This document shows positions 44,901 to 51,212 of a DNA stretch of 64,000 bases, piece after piece (within the stretch, counting starts at the first letter, position 1; each line of letters begins with the position of its first letter). The position numbers were made by a program, and so were the translations under genes. This stretch comes from Geotrypetes seraphini (Eukaryota > Chordata > Amphibia > Gymnophiona > Dermophiidae), in contig NC_047096.1 of assembly GCF_902459505.1 (NCBI RefSeq), positions 14,412,501 to 14,476,500 of the forward strand, in the 5' to 3' direction. The notes below the pieces were generated by a model. That model made no database searches and was not told the DNA's origin. It was given only the letters and a program-made list of their open reading frames with translations.

Positions 44901-47900
44901 TCTTTTATCCATTAGGCATGGCTAGGGAGGTTGACGCCTGGGGCAGTGGCAGCCGGCATTGCCACGCCACGCGCCCCCCTGCTTTTCCCTGCCATGCGGT
45001 GCACCCCGCCCCCTTGTACCTATTGAAAATGTTTGCCAGTGGGAGCAGCATCTTCCACTTGCTGCTTGTGCCGGCCTCAGCTCCCTTCTGACATCACATC
45101 CTGGTCCCGCGACCGGGAAATGATGTCAGACGGGAGCCGAGGCCAGCACGAGCAGTAGGTGGAAGAAGCTGTTCGTGCTGGTGATCATTTTTAAGAGGTG
45201 CACAGGAGGGGGTAGAGAGAAGGCGAGGTGCCAGCGGCTCCGCAAAGATGGCACCCGGAATGGTCCGCCTCTCTCCCTCCCTTCCTACACTACTGAGACT
45301 ATTTCACTTATATGTGTTTGCCACTGTTTCCTCTAAACTGAGCAGGAGTCATCCAGCTGTACTGCTGACAGTATGGGGCAGTACTTCGACATTGCATTTT
45401 CAATTGCCAAGGACAAGCAGGCCCCCTGAAGTTCTGCTGCACTTACCCGTCCTTCACTATTGAGAATGTGATAATGAAACAGTGCCACCCACTGGCAGGA
45501 CTGCATGTGGAGGACTCCTGCTCAGCTTAAGGGAAGAGTGGCGTTTGTCTACCATTTTCACGCATACATACAGCTAATTAACAACAAAGGCCTGAATCCT
45601 TATTTGTTTTCAAATTGGAGGGGGAAATAAGTACCAGGAAATAAAAGGAGAGACCCCTTCCCATTATGGACTGGTGCAAACTAACATGCTTTACAAATCT
45701 ACATGTGCAAGACAGCAGCTGTAAATCCAGATCTTGCACACGTAGGGTTACCATTATGGCTCCAGAAAAAGGAAGACGAATTGAGACATCTGGGTTTTAC
45801 TTCCACAGCAGCCATATGGTAACCCTATATACATGCAATCCTTTTCTCTGTAGAAAGCCCAAACTCCACCCAAATCATGCCTCCTTGTAATCTACATGGC
45901 GTGCAAGTATATACAGTATATGTAAATGCTGGCTGGCTGAAGTCAGATTTTACACTCGTGTGATACACAAGCAAATGCAGATATTTACATGAGTAAATCC
46001 CAAATTAAGCTAAATAAAGGCCCTCGTAATGACTGGTGTTTTATTCGCCAAGTTTTTAGGGGGGGAGTTACTGTTAAGACGGGTATTTTACCGTTACAAA
46101 GGAGCAGGGATGGACAAAAGTCTTGCAAAATGAACCCAAAGAGCAGCCGAAAGCGAATGCCGAGGAAGGTTAGACATCTTTTTCATCACCGTCATTTTTC
46201 TATCTTAGTTCAATCGTCTTGATTACTGTAATGCTATCTTACCTCGGCATTACAAAAATTTGTCTTCATAGATTACAATTAATTCTAAATACTGCTGCGA
46301 AACTGATCTTTAGAAAACAAAAATTTGCTTCAGAGTCTTCATTGGCTCCCGGTTTATTTTAGAATTCAATTTAAATGCACTTATATTTCTTTTAAAATTC
46401 TACATGGTATCCTTAACCCTCTTATTCCTTTATTTTGGAATGTTTACCGATTCTCCTTTGCAAGAGGTATCCAACAATTTAAACTCTCCCTTCCTTCTAA
46501 AAAAAGGGATTAAAGGAGTCAAGATCTCCAGTCAATCTTTGGTCTTTAAACTCTCTCAACTCTGGAATGATCTCCCCTTTTTTCTTAAGGAGTTCCAGTT
46601 CGTTTCAATTTTTCTGTAAATCTTTAAAAACTACTCTATTTGCCAAACATTTTGAAAACGAATTCTTTTGAAATTTTGCTATTATCGTCTGTTTATCATT
46701 TGTAAATCATTCCCTGTTTATTTAATTGCTGTAAACCAGTGGTTCTCAACCCTATCCTAAGGGACCCCCCAGCCAGTTGGGTTTTCAAGATATCCCTAAT
46801 GAATATGCATGAGAGAGATTTGCATATAATGGAGGAGACAGGCATGCAAATATGTCTTATGCATATTCATTAGGAATATCTTGAAAACCCAACCGGCTGG
46901 GAGTCCCCTAGGACAGGGTTGAGAACCACTGCAGTAAACCGAGTCGAGCCTTCTTAGAATGATGACTCGGTATACAAAGTCAAGCTTTAGTTTAGTTCGA
47001 ACACTGTCCCACGCTTTTTGCTCTTGATGGTTTCTCCAGACGTGTGTTCTCAGGATTCTACAGCAGGTTCCCTCTCTCTCGCTCTACATTCGCAGCCAAG
47101 TGATTTTTATGGTACGCTCAGACTGTATGACCCTCCCCCCCCCCCCCCGAGACAGGCTGTCGTTGCCGAAACACGGTCTAGTGTTGGGTCTTAGGTGTAG
47201 AGCGGCGTCTCGCCAACTTCTGGAAGCCGCAGCACACTAAACCCTATGCCACAGCGGCGGGGCATCCGGAAATGCGCGGACGTGTACACGATGATGTCAT
47301 GCGAATATTTAATGCCATCAGGTCGACATCCACGCATGTGCGAAGGCCCTCCAGATGGGGCCCTAAGCCGCCAGTGGGGGGAGGGGAGGGGGGACTGCAA
47401 GAGGAGAGGTGCCGGCTTCGGCTAACTGCCTATAGAACATGCCTCTCACCGCGAAAGGCACGACCTGTAGGCAGTCGGCCGGCGCTAGTGCCTCTCCTCC
47501 TCGCCAGCCTCTCGCGGCACACCTGGAATCTCACCGCAGCGCACGGTTTGTGATACACTGGTGTACAGCCTTGTTGAGACCTTAATAGACCTTTTTGCAT
47601 CTCTACTTTTGGCTGCTGTTAGAACTCATTTGCAAGATTGTCACCGTCCTCGCTCTTCCTTTGCAGCGTGTTTCTCTTTTGGTCCCAACCAGTTGTTTTC
47701 GCTTATTTTACTGTTACCCTGGCTTATCAGTAACTAGTCTCATTACATAATAGCACGAGTCAAGAGGTTAAAAAAAAAAATCTGTTTTAATGGTAGCCCA
47801 TAATGACAACTTTTCCCCTTCGTGGCACTTTTCTGAGTATGTGGTTTTGGGGTTTTCATGAGTTGATAACACATTTCTACGTTTATTAAGTCTCTTTTTA

Positions 47901-48079
47901 ACTTCCGTAACTTAAGCCATGCCAATATCAGAAGCCCTGAGATCCAAGACCTCTCCGTCCTATGCGAGTCCAGCAAAGGATAACTGGGTACATCCTACCT
48001 TAATGGTCACGTTGCCTTTGGTAATCTTCCTCATGTTGAAGCCCACGGTTGGAATCATATCCTCGTTAAACTGCCCCGA
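23946..48079 (-). CDS. ARL8A: ARL8A, Arf-like GTPase 8A (exons 2-7, partial)
   Basis: ARL8A is a small GTPase on the lysosome surface that, with BORC and kinesin adaptors, drives lysosome movement and helps fusion. Six exons join in frame to give residues 42-186 of a 186-residue protein. Motifs seen: switch I PTVGFN (T52), G3 WDIGGQ (Q75), G4 NKRD (130-133), G5 SCK (163-165), C-terminus HSKSRRS. Introns are phase 0 after exons 2 and 4, with split codons after exons 3, 5 and 6. [13 protein letters not shown] and [10 protein letters not shown] fit ARL8A rather than its paralogue ARL8B (which has AADREKIEASRNE and LPNALDEKQL); this comparison is from memory. Exon 1, with the N-terminal membrane helix and P-loop, is outside the window. 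Residue 93 is Ile where I recall Val in human. No disabling change is seen, so the gene should be functional. Confidence 0.95.
24165..24735 (+). mobile_element. L2-like LINE 3' end in ARL8A intron 6
   Basis: Plus-strand frame of 75 codons: [19 protein letters not shown], then [12 protein letters not shown] and [17 protein letters not shown], the ORF2 C-terminus. The 3' tail ends 'aatcgctttgaaattgataa' and 'attaaacttggaaactt', as in the copy ending at 38798. It is antisense to ARL8A. Confidence 0.75.
25219..25289 (-). CDS. ARL8A: ARL8A exon 6
   Basis: Acceptor CCCCCAG, then G completing Met147, then [20 protein letters not shown] and DNI with the first base of Asp171. It holds the G5 motif SCK. 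The donor is GTTTGT, weaker than the GTRAG donors of the other exons. 71 bp. Confidence 0.95.
25675..25925 (-). mobile_element. L2-like LINE fragment, minus strand
   Basis: Minus-strand frame ends [19 protein letters not shown], matching the FKxxLKTxLF block at the C-terminus of L2-like ORF2. It joins a plus-strand CR1 at about 25925. Confidence 0.45.
25968..26180 (-). mobile_element. SINE-like retroposon
   Basis: Starts with 'tatttttatttattgatttc' and 'atcccgttctctcagaagct', the same tail as at 11845 and 60030, and interrupts the CR1 coding remnant. Possible short target words 'gagta' and 'aagta' at the borders. Confidence 0.45.
26367..26981. mobile_element. Mariner-type MITE, copy 2
   Basis: Begins CAGTGGTACCTTGG after TA and ends CCGAGGTACCACT. 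A central palindrome (about 26590-26800) has arms with 'gaagatcggcctcctcttct' and its complement. C and G homopolymers flank it. Inserted in CR1. Confidence 0.65.
27460..27660. repeat. Unclassified DNA repeat remnant
   Basis: Contains 'taacgaccgattattgacgc' and 'gcgctattctatgatgctga', reminiscent of short palindromic MITEs, plus 'ggggcgtggccatggg'. No termini defined. Confidence 0.25.
27663..28130 (-). mobile_element. Two CR1 LINE 3' ends, minus strand, head to tail
   Basis: Two copies share 'ggtccatcaagcccag' and 'cctgtttccaacagtggcca' (from about 27663 and 27887). The second has the 'cataagaacataagaattgcc' tail. The first carries 'gcctcattccaccaatgcc' beyond the shared part. Confidence 0.65.
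28131..29290. other. No recognised feature
   Basis: Intron 5 sequence without recognised gene or repeat. Confidence 0.35.
29291..29662. mobile_element. Unclassified MITE-like DNA followed by a CR1 fragment
   Basis: 29291-29545 has the palindromic words 'gatatccagatatcggcac' and 'aatattcacagcgatttaaa'. 29545-29662 is a plus-strand CR1 piece ('actctgtcaaaaatgacaaa', 'cactcaatgaagttac') parallel to 15420-15560. Confidence 0.45.
30020..30052. repeat. A/G homopolymer run beside exon 5
   Basis: 'gggaaaaaaagag' followed by about 19 G. It lies about 25 bp inside intron 5 from the exon 5 donor. Confidence 0.8.
30076..30143 (-). CDS. ARL8A: ARL8A exon 5
   Basis: Acceptor TTGCAG, then [20 protein letters not shown] and EK plus AT of Met147, donor GTGAGT. 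It contains the G4 motif NKRD that reads the guanine base. 68 bp. Confidence 0.96.
30370..31130 (+). mobile_element. L2-like LINE 3' part in ARL8A intron 4
   Basis: Plus-strand remnants [17 protein letters not shown] and [14 protein letters not shown], then [20 protein letters not shown], match the post-RT region of L2-like ORF2. The tail is 'gcgggttataaataaattta'. The frame is broken. Confidence 0.65.
31190..32966 (-). mobile_element. CR1 LINE, 5'-truncated, ORF2 open for its whole surviving length
   Basis: The minus-strand frame runs unbroken from the 5' truncation near 32966 to the stop at 31320, about 548 codons. Reverse transcriptase landmarks in order: [93 protein letters not shown] (catalytic FADD), then [12 protein letters not shown] and the thumb and C-terminal blocks. 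The 3' UTR and (cataagaa)n tail end at about 31190. The endonuclease domain and ORF1 are missing through 5' truncation, so it cannot move by itself. An unbroken frame means a recent insertion. Confidence 0.9.
32989..33898. mobile_element. Non-autonomous DNA transposon, about 0.9 kb
   Basis: Ends GGGCATTTTTGA (32989-33000) and TCAAAAATACCC (33887-33898) are inverted copies, and sub-terminal 'gacgttttgagac'-like words support this. No transposase frame. Superfamily not assigned. An A-run lies at 33774-33791. Confidence 0.5.
34000..34386 (+). mobile_element. CR1 LINE 3' end (ATGTTTCTATG tail) in the mariner left repeat
   Basis: Open plus-strand frame of 104 codons: [59 protein letters not shown]. 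Tail 'catgttctatgtttctatg'. Uninterrupted, so young. Confidence 0.8.
34628..35072. mobile_element. Tigger/pogo-like MITE
   Basis: Ends CACTTCCCCCTCCGTATTCG and CGAATACAGAAGGGGAAGCG, flanked by TA on both sides. Most of the interior is one hairpin ('gcaggagcgatcttcccac' and its complement). Related fragment at 53968-54323. Confidence 0.6.
35082..35575. mobile_element. Foldback repeat with Harbinger-like insert
   Basis: Left arm about 35096-35258 and right arm about 35402-35550 are inverted copies ('atttatttatgaatcact' with 'agtgattcataaataaat'). The loop (about 35262-35400) is a palindromic Harbinger-like unit ('gcgcagggagccacgc' with 'gcgcggctccctgcgc'). Confidence 0.6.
35951..36472 (+). mobile_element. 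Non-autonomous Helitron, copy 1
   Basis: Starts TCCTGTATAATAAAACCCTA after an A and ends TACTAG before a T, as Helitrons do. The sub-terminal CACCCGTTAATG is present, but the second half of the 3' hairpin is lost. The interior is a GC-rich inverted repeat ('tctgcagtactctacacacg'). Confidence 0.65.
36555..36760 (-). pseudogene. Mariner transposase remnant
   Basis: Minus-strand frame of 67 codons with [18 protein letters not shown], then [31 protein letters not shown] is the second catalytic-aspartate motif of mariner transposases (usual form LHDNARPHTA). It belongs to the flanking 33908-38978 inverted repeats. Only this small part survives. Confidence 0.75.
36775..37206 (+). mobile_element. 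CR1 LINE 3' end (ATGTTTCTATG tail) beside the transposase remnant
   Basis: Plus-strand blocks [39 protein letters not shown] and [15 protein letters not shown], then 'gggccgtggcccttatctgc' and the 'tctatgtttctatg' tail. One reading-frame slip occurs near the G-run at 36856. Confidence 0.75.
37740..38798 (+). mobile_element. L2-like LINE 3' part with long open frame
   Basis: A plus-strand frame open for 241 codons to the stop at 38412-38414: [93 protein letters not shown] and [16 protein letters not shown]. This is the C-terminal third of ORF2. The 3' UTR is invaded by a Helitron 5' fragment. Tail 'aataaaacttgaaacttgaa'. Confidence 0.8.
38598..38680 (-). mobile_element. Helitron 5'-terminal fragment
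   Basis: On the minus strand it starts TCCTGTGTAATAAAACCCTA and follows the first 80 or so bases of the Helitron at 35951 nearly exactly. No 3' end is visible. Confidence 0.6.
38991..39560. other. No recognised feature
   Basis: Intron 4 sequence without recognised repeat; likely old single-copy intron. Confidence 0.35.
39565..39719. mobile_element. Harbinger-like MITE, copy 4
   Basis: GGGCTCCTTTTACAAAGCCG...CGTAAAAGGAGCCC, nearly the inverse of copy 3. 3-mers TTC and TTA outside. Confidence 0.65.
40004..40927 (+). mobile_element. Non-autonomous Helitron, copy 2
   Basis: A|TCTAATATAATAAAACGCTA at the start and ACACTAG|T at the end, preceded by the hairpin CCCGTTA-ATG-TAACGGG. The interior holds a GC-rich inverted repeat (about 40420-40560) and two purine-rich tandem units of about 130 bp (about 40640-40890, sharing 'gacagctttgct' and 'cacggagagacagtcag'). 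Confidence 0.75.
41104..41285. mobile_element. hAT-type MITE
   Basis: CAGTGGTTCCCAAACCTG...TTTCAGAACCACTG with palindromic 'gcaaatcaatctcatgaata' interior. Same family as 46737-46931. Confidence 0.65.
41724..41817 (-). CDS. ARL8A: ARL8A exon 4
   Basis: Acceptor TTGCAG, one base A completing codon 93 (ATA, Ile), then [20 protein letters not shown] and [11 protein letters not shown], donor GTGAGT. 94 bp. Intron 4 behind it is 11,580 bp, the longest fully inside the window. Confidence 0.97.
42040..42305 (+). mobile_element. CR1 LINE 3' end
   Basis: Plus strand 'gtttggacaaattcctggag' (FGQIPGG-type coding remnant) followed by a 3' UTR with 'tcctggtatggcacttctca'. An A-run lies at 42082-42097. 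Terminal repeats eroded. Confidence 0.6.
42440..42900. mobile_element. hAT-like repeat fragment
   Basis: 42620-42885 matches parts of the repeat at 47195-47565, for example 'gctgactgcttacagg' with 'gctaactgcctatagaa', and ends 'tttgcggcacactgag'. One terminus only. Confidence 0.4.
43039..43935 (+). mobile_element. Three tRNA-derived SINEs in a 327-330 bp tandem array
   Basis: Copies start near 43039 (A box lost), 43361 and 43691. A-box-like TGGTGCAGTGG and B-box GGTTCAAACCC (43738-43748; GGTTCAAATCC at 43408-43418) mark a tRNA-derived head. The body has 'tacattagatagactgtgaa', the tail 'ctgctttgagtgtggtg'. A spacer with two 'gatgtcacaatg' words separates the copies, so SINE plus spacer was duplicated as a unit. 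Confidence 0.8.
44185..44290 (+). mobile_element. Old CR1 remnant
   Basis: 'ggaagctcaaaaggagtgtc...cttccagcagaggttacagg' parallels the KYF..LP..V coding end of CR1. Heavily decayed. Confidence 0.35.
44458..44531 (-). CDS. ARL8A: ARL8A exon 3
   Basis: Acceptor TTCTAG, then [20 protein letters not shown] and VSAI plus AT of codon 93, donor GTAAGT. It holds the G3/switch II motif WDIGGQ (Gln75, the catalytic position). 74 bp. Confidence 0.97.
44690..44860 (+). mobile_element. Old CR1 remnant
   Basis: 'ttcactcaacaaataaagct', 'gaatagctgggcttaaatga' and 'attaaattcctagcggaaaa' follow the CR1 C-terminal and 3' UTR order. Decayed. Confidence 0.4.
44900..45310. repeat. GC-rich inverted repeat, unclassified
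   Basis: 'gtgccggcctcagctccctt' and 'gggagccgaggccagcacg', with 'tgacatca' and 'tgatgtca', form a hairpin of about 130 bp. Confidence 0.4.
45315..45540. mobile_element. MITE with CTAAACTGAGCAGGAGT ends
   Basis: 'cctctaaactgagcaggagt' at the left and 'actcctgctcagcttaaggg' at the right are inverted. Short and non-coding. Confidence 0.5.
45744..45830. mobile_element. Mini-MITE with TAGGGTTACCAT ends
   Basis: TAGGGTTACCATTATGG and CCATATGGTAACCCTA bound about 87 bp. Minimal relative of 12512-13074. Confidence 0.6.
45835..46184. other. No recognised feature
   Basis: Possible Harbinger-like remnant near 46015-46100 ('ccctcgtaatgactgg', 'acgggtattttaccgt'); otherwise anonymous. Confidence 0.3.
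46185..47005 (+). mobile_element. L2-like LINE 3' end with nested hAT-type MITE
   Basis: Plus-strand remnants [20 protein letters not shown] and [16 protein letters not shown] match ORF2's C-terminus. Tail 'gtaaaccgagtcgagccttc'. Same subfamily as 304-972. Confidence 0.7.
46737..46931. mobile_element. hAT-type MITE with 8-bp duplication
   Basis: CAGTGGTTCTCAACCCTATC...GGTTGAGAACCACTG. The flanks CTGTAAAC and CAGTAAAC agree at 7 of 8. The interior palindrome has 'aatgaatatgcatgaga' and 'tatgcatattcattag'. Confidence 0.75.
47129..47190 (+). ncRNA. Hammerhead-like motif g (eroded)
   Basis: The 3' half GCCGAAACACGG...GTGTTGGGTC is kept and GACCC for stem I is present, but a C-run replaces the CTGANGA side. 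Confidence 0.4.
47195..47565. mobile_element. hAT-like repeat
   Basis: Left 'ccgcagcacactaaa', right 'cggtttgtgatacactgg'. Related to 56155-56468, where the termini are clearer. Confidence 0.45.
47570..47990. other. Intron 2 sequence near exon 2, no feature
   Basis: No repeat recognised beyond the A-run at 47770-47779. Confidence 0.35.
47999..48079 (-). CDS. ARL8A: ARL8A exon 2
   Basis: Acceptor TTTTACAG, 27 codons from [15 protein letters not shown] to KGNVTIK, donor GTAGGA. Phase 0 at both ends. It holds switch I (PTVGFN). [12 protein letters not shown] fits ARL8A; ARL8B has MRKVTKG (from memory). Confidence 0.97.
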
Positions 48080-48300
48080 CTGTAAAAGACACAGGAAAGG
48101 AACGTTCAGCCCTGATATAGCTTCAGCGAAGGAGAGCCAACCCATACCACAAGCATCCAATGTGAAACAGAATTCCTCAATCAATAATGCCAGAAAGCCA
48201 CTGGGCACTTGGTTCATGGTGACTATAAAGGCATATTTGGTCACCAGTAGCCAGCAACTGGAGGCCAAGGGCCAGACTGGAAAGATCCTGGGTAAATTCA
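48080..48300. other. Start of intron 1 portion, no feature
   Basis: Anonymous intron sequence immediately upstream of exon 2. Exon 1 was not found anywhere in 48080-64000. Confidence 0.5.
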
Positions 48301-49317
48301 TCACTAATAATAAAACCCTAAGCGCGCATGCGCACTTAAGGTTTCGTGTTCCCTGACGCCGTGTTTTCTGATCCGTGGCCGGATTCTATTTTAGAACCCG
48401 GCGGCAGGGAACACGCCGGTGACTCCCCCCTCACTCACCACCAGAGAAACCGCTGCCGCCGCTGATTTGGAACGGGGGGCACAGGCGCCCCTGCCGGCAT
48501 CTATTTCTCCTCCTCCTCCTCCCTCTCGCCTGCTCACCCGCTCGCAGCGTTTAACTGAAAAGCGCTGCGCTATGCTGCTACTGGCCTCGCCGTCTTCTCT
48601 CCACTCTGGCCCGCCCTCTAACAACTTCCTGTTTCTGCTAGGGCGGGCCGCAGTGGAGAGAAGACACCGAGGCCAGCAACAGCGCGGTGCAGCGCTTTTC
48701 TTTGAGGCAAGTAGATTTCTGCGGGGCGTATGCACAGGGAGAGCAGGAAAGGGGTGCTGCTGAACGGGGGGAGGGAAAAGGAAGGGAACAGGGGGAGCAG
48801 GCAAGGGGTGGGTGCACCGGGAAGTGGGGGGGAATGCTGCTGCTGCACAGGGAAGGGGGGAAATGCTGCTGCTACACAGGGAAAGGGGGAATGCTGTTGC
48901 TGCTACACAGGGAAGGAGGGGAATGCTGCAGCACAGGGAAAGGGGGGAATGCTGTTGCTGCAACACAGGGAAGGGGGGAATGCTGCTGCTGCACAGGGAA
49001 GGGGGGGAGGGGGGATAGGGAAAGGGGGCCAGGAAGCAATCTTGGTTTGCTTTGGGGGGGAGATAGAAGGGGGCCATGGAGAGAGACAGAAAGATAGGCA
49101 GGCAGCGCATGAGAATGAAAGACAGACACAAAGACAGCAGGCAGGGAGAAAGAAAGGCAGACAGATAAAGGGGTCCAGGGAGAGAGAAAGACAGAAAGAC
49201 AGACAGTGGGAGGGAGAGAGACAAAAAAAGAAAGAAAGAGGCAGGGGCAGGGAGACACAGAAAGAAAGCAGACAGACATATTCTAGCACCCGTTAATGTA
49301 ACGGGCTTAAACACTAG
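48301..49317 (+). mobile_element. Non-autonomous Helitron, copy 3
   Basis: A|TCACTAATAATAAAACCCTA at the start; 3' hairpin CCCGTTA-ATG-TAACGGG then CTTAAACACTAG|T at the end. The interior has a GC-rich inverted repeat (about 48540-48700) and a purine-rich minisatellite (48820-49010). Confidence 0.8.
48820..49010 (+). repeat. Minisatellite, about 30-bp 'aatgctgctgctacacaggg' unit
   Basis: Six or so variants of 'GGGGGAATGCTGCTGCT(G/A)CACAGGGAA' follow one another inside the Helitron. Units differ by small steps. Confidence 0.75.
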
Positions 49318-49434
49318 TATTCTATAAAAGGCACTCCATGCTGAGTGCCTTTTATAAATACTGGCTTAGCATGGATTTTGTGCTTAACTTTAAGTGCCAG
49401 CATTTACGCCTGCTGAAACCTGGTATAGTGGTGA

Positions 49435-49685
49435 AATCAGTTAGCTTAGCAGGGTTTAAAAAAAGTTTGGATAATTTCCTACAAGAGAAGTCCATAGGCC
49501 ATTAGTGAGATGGCTTGGGGAAATCCATTGCTTATTCCTAGGATAAGTAGCATAAAATCTGTTTTACTACCTGGGATTTAGCTAGGTACCTGGGACCTGG
49601 GTTGGCCATTGTTGGGAACAAGATACTAGGCCTGATGGACTTTTGGTCTGTCCCAGTATGGCCATTTTTATGTTCTTATCTCATT
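49435..49685 (+). mobile_element. CR1 LINE 3' end (ATGTTCTTATG tail)
   Basis: 'agtttggataatttcctaca', 'taggcctgatggacttttgg', 'ctgtcccagtatggcc' and final 'tatgttcttat'. Non-coding. Confidence 0.7.
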
Positions 49686-49908
49686 TTCAGCAGTTGGGTA
49701 TGCAAATGATAATTCTCTATAACATCACACCCAACTACTAGGAACCCCCCCAATCCACTCATACCTCTCCCGTGGGTATGTTCCTTTCAAATTACACGCT
49801 ATAACGATTAAGCACGGATGATACAGAATAGTGACTTAAGCAGAGGAGTAACCCCTTTTGTCTTGCCTGCCCGGAATGACTCTGACCTACAGCTGTGTTT
49901 TTCCTGCT

Positions 49909-49958
49909 CGGTTCCTGAGGAAGGGGCTACGGCCCTGAAACCCTGCTGGGTTGAGCCG
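49909..49958 (+). ncRNA. Hammerhead-like motif h (best preserved)
   Basis: 50 nt. Stem I is CGGTTC (49909-49914) pairing GAGCCG (49953-49958) with one G-U. The core is CTGAGGA, matching CTGANGA exactly. Stem II is AGGG...CCCT, then GAAA. Stem III is ACCC-TGCT-GGGT, then T as the cleavage-site base. Every invariant position of the hammerhead consensus is met. Self-cleavage is inferred, not shown. Confidence 0.65.
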
Positions 49959-49989
49959 CGTTGAAATAGGAATGCACTTTAACGTCTGC

Positions 49990-51212
49990 CTTGGACTTAA
50001 AGAAGTTGGGCTTCTTGAGGAACGTAGGGAGAGGGGAGACATGATCGAAACATTTAAGTACCTCACGGGACGTGTCGAAGTGGAAGATGATATTTTCTTT
50101 CTCGAGGGACCCTCGGCCACAAGAGGGCACCCGCTCAAACTCAGGGGCGGAAAATTTCATGGCGACACCAGAAAGTATTTCTTCACAGAGAGAGTGGTTG
50201 ATCATTGGAACAAGCTTCCAGTGCAGGTGATCGAGGCAGACAGCGTGCCAGACTTTAAGAATAAATGGGATACCCATGTGGGATCAAGATAAGGAAATTG
50301 GGTCATTAGGGCATAGACAGGGGGTGGGTAAGCAGAGTGGGCAGACTTGATGGGCTGTAGCCCTTTTCTGCCGTCATCTTCTATGTTTCTATGATGGGTC
50401 ATTTGGCCTTTATCTGCCATCATGTTTCTATGTTTCTATAATCAGAAAGTTCTATGACATCACAATGCAGGTGTAAAGAGCCTTAGCCTATAGGAAGAGG
50501 AGATGCAAATGTTAAGAGCCTTAGCCAATAGGGAGAGGAGGAGAGAGTGGCTGCTGCAGACACCAGAAAGTATTTCTTCACAGAGAGAGTGGTTGATCAT
50601 TGGAACAAGCTTCCAGTGCAGGTGATCGAGGCAGACAGCGTGCCAGACTTTAAGAATAAATGGGATACCCATGTGGGATCCCTACGAGAGTCAAGATAAG
50701 GAAATTGGGTCATTAGGGCATAGACAGGGGGTGGGTAAGCAGAGTGGGCAGACTTGATGGGCTGTAGCCCTTTTCTGCCGTCATCTTCTATGTTTCTATG
50801 ATGGGTCATTTGGCCTTTATCTGCCATCATGTTTCTATGTTTCTATAATCAGAAAGTTCTATGACATCACAATGCAGGTGTAAAGAGCCTTAGCCTATAG
50901 GAAGAGGAGATGCAAATGTTAAGAGCCTTAGCCAATAGGGAGAGGAGAAGAGAGTGGCTGCTGCAGACACCAGAAAGTATTTCTTCACAGAGAGAGTGGT
51001 TGATCGTTGGAACAAGCTTCCAGTGCAGGTGATCGAGGCAGACAGCGTGCCAGACTTTAAGAATAAATGGGATACCCATGTGGGATCCCTACGAGGGTCA
51101 AGATAAGGAAATTGGGTCATTAGGGCATAGACAGGGGGTGGGTAAGCAGAGTGGGCAGACTTGATGGGCTGTAGCCCTTTTCTGCCGTCATCTTCTATGT
51201 TTCTATGTTTCC
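49990..51212 (+). mobile_element. CR1 LINE 3' end with tandem triplication
   Basis: The first copy has open frame from [20 protein letters not shown] to [19 protein letters not shown]. The 3' part from 'caccagaaagtatttcttca' is repeated: 50166-50560 (395 bp), 50561-50967 (407 bp, with a 12-bp 'ccctacgagagt' extra) and 50968-51212. Each unit passes through the 'tctatgtttctat' tail. The first two then continue into a 'gacatcacaatgcaggtg' spacer before restarting. Confidence 0.8.

Noticed and set aside
23946-48079. The GTPase could be ARL8B instead of ARL8A
   Set aside because: Diagnostic stretches ([35 protein letters not shown]) agree with ARL8A and differ from ARL8B as I remember both.
48391-49314. 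307-codon minus-strand open frame and overlapping frames
   Set aside because: They lie wholly inside a Helitron and translate its minisatellite and C/T-rich tract.
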